A DNA stretch of 55,199 nt from Eggerthellaceae bacterium (GTDB lineage Bacteria > Actinomycetota > Coriobacteriia > Coriobacteriales > Eggerthellaceae), in the NCBI GenBank assembly GCA_030524475.1, contig JAUNGO010000007.1, positions 1 through 55,199 on the forward strand, in the 5' to 3' direction. The translations under genes were made by a program, and so were the position numbers. The notes under the pieces were generated by a model. The model did no database searches. It worked only from the letters and a program-made list of their open reading frames with translations, and was not told the origin of the DNA. Below are positions 41,465 to 48,694 of this stretch, piece after piece; positions within the stretch are counted from its first letter, which is position 1, and each line of letters starts with the position of its first letter.

Positions 41465-42508
41465 CTAGCAGCATCCGCCGCCGCAGCCGCCGCTGACGGC
41501 GGGAGCGTTGCCGCAGCCGGAGAACGGCCCGTAATGCACCGAGCGGTCGCCCATGACGTCGAAATACTTCCCGAAGCGCGTGTTTTGCACCATGGCGCAC
41601 GAGTTGCCGCATACCAGCATCGGCTCGCCCTTGAAGAAGCGATGGTGGTCGTCGAGGTCGAAGTAATGGGGGCTTCCGAGCATGCCGCCTTTGTACGTGG
41701 CAACTTGACCGTACTGTTCGCAAATGTCTTCCAGCAGATCAGGCAGCTTGACGGCGCGAATGGTTCGCGAGCTGAACTGAATGTTGCCCACGAGGTCTTC
41801 GATCTCGGGGTTGTCGATGGTGGCAGCCGTTGAGGACATATAGCGGAAGTCGGCCCACCCAACGCGCGTCATCATGCGGCGGAAGTCCTCGATGTACATG
41901 GCGCCGCCCAGGCATTCGCCCAAAAGCACGGGATTGGAGTTGATGTCGTCGGGCACGCGGCGGTCGGCGAAGATATCGGAGAAGTAAAGCTCGCCGCCGG
42001 TTTTCAGGACGCGCCATATCTCACGGAACACTTGCTCCTTCATGGGGGAGAGGTTGATCACGCAATTGGAGATGACCACGTCGACCGATTCGCTGTCGAT
42101 CTCGGCGAGGTCCTCGATGTAGCCCTCGATGAACGTGACGTTGTCGTAGCCCCACTTCTCGGCCATCTCGGATTGGTGCTCGCGCGCGACCGCCAGCTGA
42201 TCGGCGTTCATGTCGACGCCGATGACCTTGCCCTGCGCGCCGACGAGCTTCGATGCGACGAACACGTCGCGGCCCGTCCCGCAGCCAAGGTCGAGCACCG
42301 TACAGCCCTCGAGGGCCAGCGGCAGCGGCGAGCCGCAGCCGTAAAAGCGGCTGGTGATGCCTTCGGGGATTTCGTCGAGGATCTCGCGCAGATACGCGGG
42401 CACGCTGTCTTCTCCGCAGCTACAGGTGTGCGTGATCATCTTGCCGTTGTCGTCGACGGTCACTTTGCTGTAGTACTCCTTGACCTTCTCACGAATGTCG
42501 TCGCTCAT
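41465..42508 (-). CDS. arsM: Arsenite S-adenosylmethionine methyltransferase
   Basis: A 347-residue ArsM. SAM motif VLDLGCGTGRD (71-81) and VIGVDMN (95-101). The arsenic-binding cysteines are present: FYGCGSP (Cys58), ISNCVINLSP (Cys149) and LGECLGGAMY (Cys199), matching Cys72/174/224 of the algal enzyme, plus an N-terminal THTCSCGED pair. The C-terminal domain ends in a cysteine-rich GGCGGGCC tail. It methylates As(III) stepwise to mono- and dimethyl forms. ATG 42508 has AAAGGACA upstream. A 10-bp dyad in the promoter suggests repressor control; no ArsR gene is visible in the window. Confidence 0.92.
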   Translation of the reverse strand: MSDDIREKVKEYYSKVTVDDNGKMITHTCSCGEDSVPAYLREILDEIPEGITSRFYGCGSPLPLALEGCTVLDLGCGTGRDVFVASKLVGAQGKVIGVDMNADQLAVAREHQSEMAEKWGYDNVTFIEGYIEDLAEIDSESVDVVISNCVINLSPMKEQVFREIWRVLKTGGELYFSDIFADRRVPDDINSNPVLLGECLGGAMYIEDFRRMMTRVGWADFRYMSSTAATIDNPEIEDLVGNIQFSSRTIRAVKLPDLLEDICEQYGQVATYKGGMLGSPHYFDLDDHHRFFKGEPMLVCGNSCAMVQNTRFGKYFDVMGDRSVHYGPFSGCGNAPAVSGGCGGGCC

Positions 42509-42543
42509 GGATGTGTCCTTTCGTTGTACGAGAGCGATTAATG

Positions 42544-42571
42544 GATGACTTAACTATTGGCTTAAGTCATC
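42544..42571. promoter_or_regulatory. 10-bp dyad upstream of arsM, candidate ArsR operator
   Basis: GATGACTTAA (42544-42553) and TTAAGTCATC (42562-42571) are exact complements with an 8-base centre. They lie about 36 bases before the arsM start, in a strongly AT-rich stretch (42540-42630). The size and place suit an ArsR/SmtB-type repressor. The repressor itself is not encoded nearby. Confidence 0.65.
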
Positions 42572-42631
42572 TAATTGAAGACTACACCTAATTGACTATA
42601 AAATCTATAGGTAAAATAGACTTTTATTTCG

Positions 42632-42675
42632 GGGGCGAGCGCGGGTAGCGAACACGGGGACCCCGCGCTCGCCCC
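42632..42675. other. 14-bp hairpin in the arsM-lysC divergent gap
   Basis: GGGGCGAGCGCGGG (42632-42645) and CCCGCGCTCGCCCC (42662-42675) are exact complements around a loop containing GCGAACACGGGG. It lies between divergent genes, where a terminator is not needed, so it may be a repeat or an insulator. The remaining 332-base gap 42509-42840 holds the two promoters and no gene. Confidence 0.6.
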
Positions 42676-42840
42676 GCCTGTTCGCTTTCCGCCTGCTTAT
42701 CCGTGCGTTTCGCGTGTGGCGGGCTTGAGGCGGCTTTTGCTTTTGCTATAGTGGGACGCTGCTGCGAGTTGCGCGGATATGTGCGCCGCAAAGCCGCGGC
42801 GCAACACGTTGAATCAAGTTTGTACGCGGAAAGAAACACC

Positions 42841-44118
42841 ATGTCTTTGATCGTTGCAAAGTTCGGCGGCACGTCGGTTGCCTCGCCCGAGCGCATCAAG
42901 AACGTCGCGAAGCGCCTGGTGGGCATGCGCCAGCAGGGCCATCGGGTGGTTGCCGTGGTGTCGGCCATGGGCAAAACCACCGACGAGCTCATGGGGCTGG
43001 CGAGCGCGGTTACCTCCAACCCGCCGGCGCGCGAGCTCGACCGGCTGCTGTCGACCGGCGAGCAGGTGTCCATGACGCTTCTGGCGATGGCCATCGGCGA
43101 GTTGGGCTACAAGGCCATGAGCTTCACGGGCCGCCAGGCCGGCATCGAGACCGATGGCATCCACAACAAGGCCAAGATCGTGAAGGTTCACAACGAGCGC
43201 ATTCTGGCGGCGCTCGACGACGGCGCCATCCCCGTGGTGGCGGGTTTCCAGGGCATCGACGCCAACGGCGACATCACCACGCTCGGGCGCGGCGGCTCGG
43301 ACACCACGGCCGTGGCGGTGGCATGGGGCATCGACGCCGACGTGTGCGAGATCTACTCCGACGTCGACGGAGTTTACACCACCGACCCGCGCGTGGCCCC
43401 GCGCGCCCGCAAGCTCGACCAGATTTCCTACGACGACATGCTCGAGCTCTCGAGCGCGGGCTCGGGCGTTTTGCAAAGCCGCGCGGTCGAGTTCGCCCGC
43501 AAATGGAACGTGGTCATTCATTCGCGCTCCGCGTTTTCCGACGCGGAAGGCACCTACATCAAGGAGGATCCCGACATGGAAGAAGCCGTCATCACCGGCA
43601 TTGCGCACGACACGTCCGAGGTGAAGGTGACCATTCGCCGCGTGCCCGACAACACGGGCGTGGCGGCCAAGGTGTTCTCGGCCTTGGCGGCGAACATGGT
43701 GAACACCGACATGATCATTCAAAACATCTCGCAAGACGGCTTCACCGACATCTCGTTCACCTGCCCCGGCGCCGACTTGAAGCGCGCCAAGGAGACGCTC
43801 GACCGCATCTTGCCCGACATCGATGCGCGCGAGTACGTGGTCGACGAGGACATCGCGAAGGTGAGCCTGGTGGGCACGGGCATGAAGTCGAGCCCGGGCG
43901 TCGCGGCGCGCGCGTTCACCACGATGGGGGAGAACAAGATCAACATCCTCGCCATCTCGACCTCGCCCATTCGCCTGTCGATGGTGGTCGACGCGTCGGA
44001 GGCCACGCGCGCCGTGCAGGTGCTGCACACCGCCTTCGGCCTCGACTCCGACAGCGTGTTCGAGGAAACGCAGCTTTCCGCCGAGGAAATTGCCGCGAAG
44101 ATGAAGAAGGGACGGTAA
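42841..44118 (+). CDS. lysC: Aspartate kinase
   Basis: A 425-residue aspartokinase, first step of lysine, threonine and methionine synthesis. Visible: IVAKFGGTSVASPERI (4-19), TLGRGGSDTTAVAVAW (about 147-162) and EIYSDVDGVYTTDPR (about 173-187), followed by two C-terminal ACT domains (about 265-410) that sense end products, with the ACT motif ISQDGFTDISF. The length suits a monofunctional, feedback-controlled enzyme. ATG 42841 follows GGAAAG; the frame from 42703 adds a non-homologous extension. asd is 3.4 kb downstream rather than adjacent. Structured element copy B follows the stop by 8 bases. Confidence 0.95.
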   Translation: MSLIVAKFGGTSVASPERIKNVAKRLVGMRQQGHRVVAVVSAMGKTTDELMGLASAVTSNPPARELDRLLSTGEQVSMTLLAMAIGELGYKAMSFTGRQAGIETDGIHNKAKIVKVHNERILAALDDGAIPVVAGFQGIDANGDITTLGRGGSDTTAVAVAWGIDADVCEIYSDVDGVYTTDPRVAPRARKLDQISYDDMLELSSAGSGVLQSRAVEFARKWNVVIHSRSAFSDAEGTYIKEDPDMEEAVITGIAHDTSEVKVTIRRVPDNTGVAAKVFSALAANMVNTDMIIQNISQDGFTDISFTCPGADLKRAKETLDRILPDIDAREYVVDEDIAKVSLVGTGMKSSPGVAARAFTTMGENKINILAISTSPIRLSMVVDASEATRAVQVLHTAFGLDSDSVFEETQLSAEEIAAKMKKGR

Positions 44119-44126
44119 AAGGCTTC

Positions 44127-44278
44127 CGCCTGCCCTGACGGGACAGGCGAACCCGTCGACGCTGCGCGGCGCCCTGGCGGCCGATTTGGCGCTCCAAGCC
44201 CTCGTCGTGGCCCGAAGGCCACTTCCTCGGGCTTTCACGCCAACTCGACTCGCCCGGACGCCGCTCGCTGACTTTGCG
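44127..44278 (+). repeat. Structured intergenic element, copy B
   Basis: Hairpin CGCCTGCCC (44127-44135), loop TGAC, GGGACAGGCG (44140-44149) with one bulge. Then GAAC leading into CGTCGACGCTGCG (44149-44166). Then a layered hairpin whose lower stem pairs 44168-44191 with 44238-44262 allowing G-U pairs, an inner AAGCCC (44196-44201) with GGGCTT (44229-44234), and GTGGCC with GGCCAC around loop CGAA (44213-44216). It ends with CTCGCTGACTTTGCG (44264-44278). It sits between convergent lysC and ALDH genes. Confidence 0.8.
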
Positions 44279-44305
44279 CGCGATGCGGAACGCCGTCGAT
44301 TCGTT

Positions 44306-45700
44306 TTACCTCAAGAAAAGCCTGATCAGCTTCTCACCTGCTGCGGTGTAGGGCTGATAGCGCATGGGCATGTCGAGCCAGGTGGCTTTTTTGAGGATGC
44401 TTTTCTTGTGGCTGAACGTGTCGAAGCTCTCGCGGCCGTGGTAGCTGCCTATGCCTGAGTTGCCCACGCCGCCGAAGCCCATTTCCGAGGTGGCCAGGTG
44501 CACGATGGTGTCGTTTATGCAGCCGCCGCCGAATGACACGTGTGTCAAAAAGCGCTGCTCAAGCGCATGGTCGGTGGTGAACAGGTACAGCGCGAGCGGC
44601 TTGGGGCGGCGCTTCACGAACGCCTCGGCCGCCGCGGCGTCGCGTACCTTGATCACGGGCATCACCGGCCCGAAGATCTCCTCCTGCATGACGGCGTCGC
44701 TTTCCGCCACGTTGTCGAGCACCGTGGGCTCGATGCTGAGGCTCTCGGCGCGCGACGTGCCGCCCGCCACCACCTTCTTCGGGTCGATAAGGCCCATGAC
44801 GCGCTTGAAGTGCTTCTCGTTCACCATGTGCCCGTAATCGGGGTTGTCGAGCGGGGCCTCGCCGAACATGGCGGTTATTTGCTGCTTCACCAACTCGATG
44901 AACTCGTCGTGGACGCTCTCCTCGACGAGCACGTAGTCGGGAGCCACGCACGTTTGGCCGCAGTTCAGGTACTTCCCGAACACGATGCGCGCGGCAGCCA
45001 CCTTGAGGTTCGCGCTCGCCGTGACGATGCACGGGCTTTTGCCGCCGAGCTCGAGCGTGACGGGCGTGAGGTTCGCCGACGCCTTCTCCATGACGAGGCG
45101 CCCCACCGTTGTGCCCCCGGTGAAGAAAATGTAGTCGAAGCGCTGGTCGAGCAGTGCTGTGTTCTCGGCTCGACCGCCTTCGACGGTGCGCACCCAGCGC
45201 GCGTCGAGGGAGGCGCCGTCGAACACTTCGGCGACGATGCGCGCGATGGCGCTGCTGGTGGCGGGCGAGTAGGCGCTGGGCTTCAGCGTGCAGCAGTTGC
45301 CGGCGGCGATGGCGCCGACGAGCGGCTCCATCGTGAGCATGAACGGGTAGTTCCACGGGCTCATGACGAGAACAACGCCGTAGGGCTCCGCCACGGTGAA
45401 GCTGCGCGCGGGGAAGTTCGCCAACCCCGTGCCTACGCGATGAGGGCGCGTCCAGCGGCGTACGTGGCGCATCTGGTAGCGCAGCTCGGCAAGCGTCAGG
45501 CCCACTTCGCACATATAGCTCTCGCAGCTCGATTTGCCCAGATCGGCTTTGAGCGCGGCGTTGATGTCGGGCTCGGCGGCCACGATGGCGCGCTCGAGCG
45601 CGGCAAGCGCCCGCAGGCGTGCCTCGACCGAGACGGTGGCGCCGGTTGCGAAGAAGGCGCGTTGGTCGGCCACGAGGGCTTGGATATCCGGTTCGTTCAT
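44306..45700 (-). CDS. Aldehyde dehydrogenase, ALDH3-like
   Basis: A 464-residue NAD(P)-dependent aldehyde dehydrogenase, short at the N-terminus as in class 3 enzymes. Visible: VLVMSPWNYPF (110-120), LKPSAYSP (139-146), FFTGGTTVGR (192-201), the general-base glutamate in TLELGGKSPC (Glu217) and the nucleophile in NCGQTCVAPDY (Cys251). The C-terminal segment ends in a hydrophobic/basic stretch as in fatty-aldehyde enzymes. It lies 113 bases downstream of the Fe-alcohol dehydrogenase on the same strand, so the pair could oxidise an alcohol to the acid or run in reverse. Confidence 0.92.
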   Translation of the reverse strand: MNEPDIQALVADQRAFFATGATVSVEARLRALAALERAIVAAEPDINAALKADLGKSSCESYMCEVGLTLAELRYQMRHVRRWTRPHRVGTGLANFPARSFTVAEPYGVVLVMSPWNYPFMLTMEPLVGAIAAGNCCTLKPSAYSPATSSAIARIVAEVFDGASLDARWVRTVEGGRAENTALLDQRFDYIFFTGGTTVGRLVMEKASANLTPVTLELGGKSPCIVTASANLKVAAARIVFGKYLNCGQTCVAPDYVLVEESVHDEFIELVKQQITAMFGEAPLDNPDYGHMVNEKHFKRVMGLIDPKKVVAGGTSRAESLSIEPTVLDNVAESDAVMQEEIFGPVMPVIKVRDAAAAEAFVKRRPKPLALYLFTTDHALEQRFLTHVSFGGGCINDTIVHLATSEMGFGGVGNSGIGSYHGRESFDTFSHKKSILKKATWLDMPMRYQPYTAAGEKLIRLFLR

Positions 45701-45751
45701 GGTTCTCCTTTAGACGGCGGTCGTGAGGGCTGTGCGCGATAGGCGCGGCTT

Positions 45752-45783
45752 GGGGCGGGGTTTGGGGCGCGGCGGGCTTGGGG
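45752..45783 (+). other. G-rich tract with quadruplex potential
   Basis: Within 32 bases there are runs GGGG, GGGG, GGGG, GGG and GGGG separated by 1 to 7 bases (45752-45783). It is in the gap between the ADH and ALDH genes, both read on the other strand, so the tract is on the template strand and the mRNA is C-rich. Confidence 0.5.
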
Positions 45784-45813
45784 CGAGGCGGTTGCGCACG
45801 CGCAAGCTTTCCG

Positions 45814-47103
45814 CTAGGCGTCGGCGCGCGCGGCGGGCGAGGTCGGCGCCGCGTGCGCAGGGTCGGTCATTACCTTGTAGTACATGGATTCTAGCTCATG
45901 TGCGTCCATGAGCTTGGGAACGGGGTACAAAGGGTTGCTTTCCTCGTCGGCGTGGGCGGCCATGACGGGGATGTCCTCCTCGCGAATGCCCTCAAGCTTG
46001 TCGGGGATGCCGAGCGCGGCGTTCATGGCGCGCACCCATTCGACGAAGGCGCGCGCCGCTTGGGCGTCGTCGGAGGCCTGGGGGCTGCTTGCGTCCGCGC
46101 CCTCGTTTGCGTCCTCGTTCGCGTCCACGATGCCCGCCTCGCGCGCGAGTTGCGCCAGTTTCTTCTCGGCTGACGCTCCGTACTCGTCGAGGAAATAGGG
46201 CAGAAGCACCGCGTTCGCCAGGCCGTGGGCTATGCCATACTGGCCGCCGAGCGAGTGCGCGACGCCGTGCACGTAGCCCACGTAGGACTTCGTGAAGGCG
46301 ATGCCCGCACAGTAAGCTGCGCGCAGCATGCCTTTGCGCGCCTCGGCGTCGTGCGGGTGCTCGTAGGCGCGCTGCAGATAGCGGTGTATGAGCGCGGTGG
46401 CCTCAACGGCGCGCGCCCGCGTCTCCCGCGTGGTCGAGCGGCCGATGTACGCCTCGACGGCGTGCACGAGCGCGTCCATGCCGGTCGTGGCCGTAACGTG
46501 CGGCGGCAAATCGAGCGTGGTGCGGTAGTCGAGCACGGCGTAGTGCGGAATGAGGCTGAAGTCGTTGATGGGGTATTTGTGGTGCGTCTCGCTGTCGGTG
46601 ATCACGGCGGCGAGCGTTGTTTCCGAGCCGGTGCCCGCCGTGGTGGGGATGGCCAGAAAAAGCGGCAGCTTCCGGCGAACCTTCAGCAGGCCGCGCATCT
46701 TCTGCACGGGCTTGTTCGGTCGCACGACGCGCGCTCCGGCGGCTTTCGCGCAGTCCATGGCCGACCCGCTGCCGAATGCTATGAGCGCGTCGCATTGGTG
46801 GCTCAGGTAGGCGGCGCGGGCGGCCTCCACGTTGGCGATGGTGGGGTTGGGCACCACTTCGTCGAACACGCGGACGTGAATGCCTTGGGCGGCGAGCGCC
46901 TCCTCGAGCGGGCGCGTGAGCCCGAGCGCGCGAATGCGGCCGTCGGTCACGATGAGCGGCTTGCGGACGCCCTTCTCGGCGAGCAACGCCGCCGCTTCCT
47001 CGAACGTGGCGAGCGGGTGCGGCTCGCGATAGGGCAGCACGGGCAAAGCGATGCGAAAGCATGCTTGAAACAAGCGGCAATAGGTTTTGCGAAGGGGGTT
47101 CAT
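45814..47103 (-). CDS. Iron-containing alcohol dehydrogenase
   Basis: A 429-residue group III (Fe-ADH) oxidoreductase. Visible: VVPNPTIANVEAA (about 82-94), FGSGSAMDCAKAAG (NAD-binding, about 110-123), IPTTAGTGSETT (about 152-163) and metal ligands in MDALVHAVEAYI and GVAHSLGGQYGIAHGLANA. An acidic/Ala-Ser insertion (ANEDANEGADASSPQASDDAQ, about 327-347, written in part) is an unusual expansion in the C-terminal helical domain. The first 25 residues form a hydrophobic/basic extension. The start ATG 47103 has no strong ribosome site but lies next to an AT-rich promoter zone at 47248-47300. Confidence 0.9.
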   Translation of the reverse strand: MNPLRKTYCRLFQACFRIALPVLPYREPHPLATFEEAAALLAEKGVRKPLIVTDGRIRALGLTRPLEEALAAQGIHVRVFDEVVPNPTIANVEAARAAYLSHQCDALIAFGSGSAMDCAKAAGARVVRPNKPVQKMRGLLKVRRKLPLFLAIPTTAGTGSETTLAAVITDSETHHKYPINDFSLIPHYAVLDYRTTLDLPPHVTATTGMDALVHAVEAYIGRSTTRETRARAVEATALIHRYLQRAYEHPHDAEARKGMLRAAYCAGIAFTKSYVGYVHGVAHSLGGQYGIAHGLANAVLLPYFLDEYGASAEKKLAQLAREAGIVDANEDANEGADASSPQASDDAQAARAFVEWVRAMNAALGIPDKLEGIREEDIPVMAAHADEESNPLYPVPKLMDAHELESMYYKVMTDPAHAAPTSPAARADA

Positions 47104-47504
47104 GGGCGAGCCTTTCTGCTTCTTTGTGCGAGCGGTGCCGCGCTCGGCAGTCGCTGCGCTCGCGGTGCCGCGTTCGGCGGTCGCTGTGTTCGGCGGTCGC
47201 CGGCGTGCGCGCGGCGCTCCGCGGCGCTCGTGCGGCGGTCCGCTGTTAAAAATTTGACAATCAAACTAATTGCTAAGATTATCTAACTATTTTCGCGAGG
47301 GCAAGTCGTTTCACCGCCCGAGGGCGAATTATTTCGCGAAAACGCACTCAAACGGCATCGTGCGGTAATTTGCCGAATAGTGAGGCGCTGTCGCGCACGC
47401 GCGGCGGCGCGGTGTCGTATGCTTGCGCAGATTCATTCGAGTTGGACGCTCGGCGGTGTGCCGGGCGTGTGCGGAAGGCATGTGGATAGAGAGGAAGCTC
47501 GACG
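47104..47504. promoter_or_regulatory. Divergent gap between ADH and asd with repeats and an AT-rich promoter zone
   Basis: Two 30-base near-identical units (GCGGTGCCGCG...TCGCTGC, 47132-47161 and 47162-47191, about 26 of 30 identical) plus a partial third lie in what would be the ADH mRNA leader. A very AT-rich block (about 47248-47300) follows, a likely promoter for the minus-strand gene. The remaining part up to 47504 leads into asd and shows nothing else recognisable. Confidence 0.6.
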
Positions 47505-48554
47505 ATGGCTTGGACGAAGGAAATGCCGAAAAACCCGGTGGTTGCGGTGGCGGGAGCTACGGGCGCGGTGGGGCAGGAGTTTCTGCGCGTGCTGCACGAC
47601 GTGGACTTTCCCGCCGCTGAGGTGCGTGCGCTGGCGAGCGCGCGCTCGGCGGGCAAGAAGGTGGCATTCGAGGGCTGCGGGCAGGTGCCGGCCGGCGAGC
47701 TTACCGTGCAGGAGATGACCCCTGAGTCGTTTGAGGGCGTGGACATCGCGCTCTTTAGCGCGGGCGCGGGCGTGTCGCGCGCGATGCGCGAGGCGGTGGT
47801 TGCGGCGGGCGTCGTGATGATCGACAACTCGAGCGCGTTTCGCATGGACGAGGACGTGCCGCTGGTGGTGCCCGAGGTGAACCCCGGCGACATCAGCTGG
47901 CACTCGGGCGTGATCGCGAACCCGAACTGCTCGACCATCCAGATGGTGGCGGCGTTGAAGCCGCTTTACGAGCTTTCGCGCATCAAGCGCGTGGTGGTGT
48001 CGACCTACCAGGCGGCCTCGGGCGCCGGCGCGCCGGCGATGGCCGAGCTCTACGACCAAACGCGCGACTTTCTGAACGGCACGCCCGAGGACGAGCTGAC
48101 CATAAGCGCGTTTGCGCACCGCATCGCGTTCAACTGCATTCCGCACATCGACGTCTTTTTGGACGACGGCTCCACCAAAGAGGAGTGGAAGATGGTGGTG
48201 GAAACGAAGAAGATCATGGGCGATGAGGACATCCAGGTGGCTGCCACCTGCGTGCGCGTGCCCGTGCTGCGCTGCCACGGCGAGGCCATCAACGTGGAGT
48301 TCGAGGACGAGGTGACGGTTGAGGCCGCGCGCGCCGCCCTGCAGGCAGCGCCCGGCATCACCGTGATGGACGACCCCGAGAACAAGGTGTATCCCATGCC
48401 GGGTTTGCTCGCCGGCACCGACGGGGCGTATGTGGGGCGTTTGCGCCGCGATCCGAGCGTCGAGCACGGCTTGGCGTTTTGGAACGTGGCCGACCAGATT
48501 CGCAAGGGCGCGGCCTTGAACGCCGTGCAAATCGCGCAGCTTCTGCTGCCGTAG
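47505..48554 (+). CDS. asd: Aspartate-semialdehyde dehydrogenase
   Basis: A 349-residue enzyme reducing aspartyl phosphate, the step after lysC. Visible: VAVAGATGAVGQEFL (13-27), DNSSAFRM (107-114), the catalytic cysteine in ANPNCSTIQM (Cys142), TYQAASGAGAPAM (about 165-177), and the substrate-binding His in FNCIPHIDVF and RCHGEAINVEF. ATG 47505 follows GAGGAAG. It is monocistronic here, 3.4 kb from lysC with an unrelated alcohol/aldehyde dehydrogenase pair between, on the opposite strand. Confidence 0.95.
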   Translation: MAWTKEMPKNPVVAVAGATGAVGQEFLRVLHDVDFPAAEVRALASARSAGKKVAFEGCGQVPAGELTVQEMTPESFEGVDIALFSAGAGVSRAMREAVVAAGVVMIDNSSAFRMDEDVPLVVPEVNPGDISWHSGVIANPNCSTIQMVAALKPLYELSRIKRVVVSTYQAASGAGAPAMAELYDQTRDFLNGTPEDELTISAFAHRIAFNCIPHIDVFLDDGSTKEEWKMVVETKKIMGDEDIQVAATCVRVPVLRCHGEAINVEFEDEVTVEAARAALQAAPGITVMDDPENKVYPMPGLLAGTDGAYVGRLRRDPSVEHGLAFWNVADQIRKGAALNAVQIAQLLLP

Positions 48555-48597
48555 CGGCTGCGGCGGGGCGGTGTGGGAATGCGCTGCCTTCTGCGGG

Positions 48598-48627
48598 GCG
48601 CTTGTGTCGGCACGCGGCGACAAGCGC
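48598..48627 (+). terminator. Hairpin after asd
   Basis: GCGCTTGT (48598-48605) pairs with ACAAGCGC (48620-48627), followed by TAAAATGG. It is a modest terminator candidate about 45 bases beyond the asd stop and upstream of pcrA. Confidence 0.45.
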
Positions 48628-48694
48628 TAAAATGGTGCGTCGCGCTCACGGCGCCTTGTGATGCACACCGTACCCAAACGAAGGAACGCCCTTT

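Noticed and set aside
42632..42675. Terminator call for the hairpin in the arsM-lysC gap
   Set aside because: The flanking genes diverge, so no transcript should end there. It is listed as an unexplained hairpin instead.
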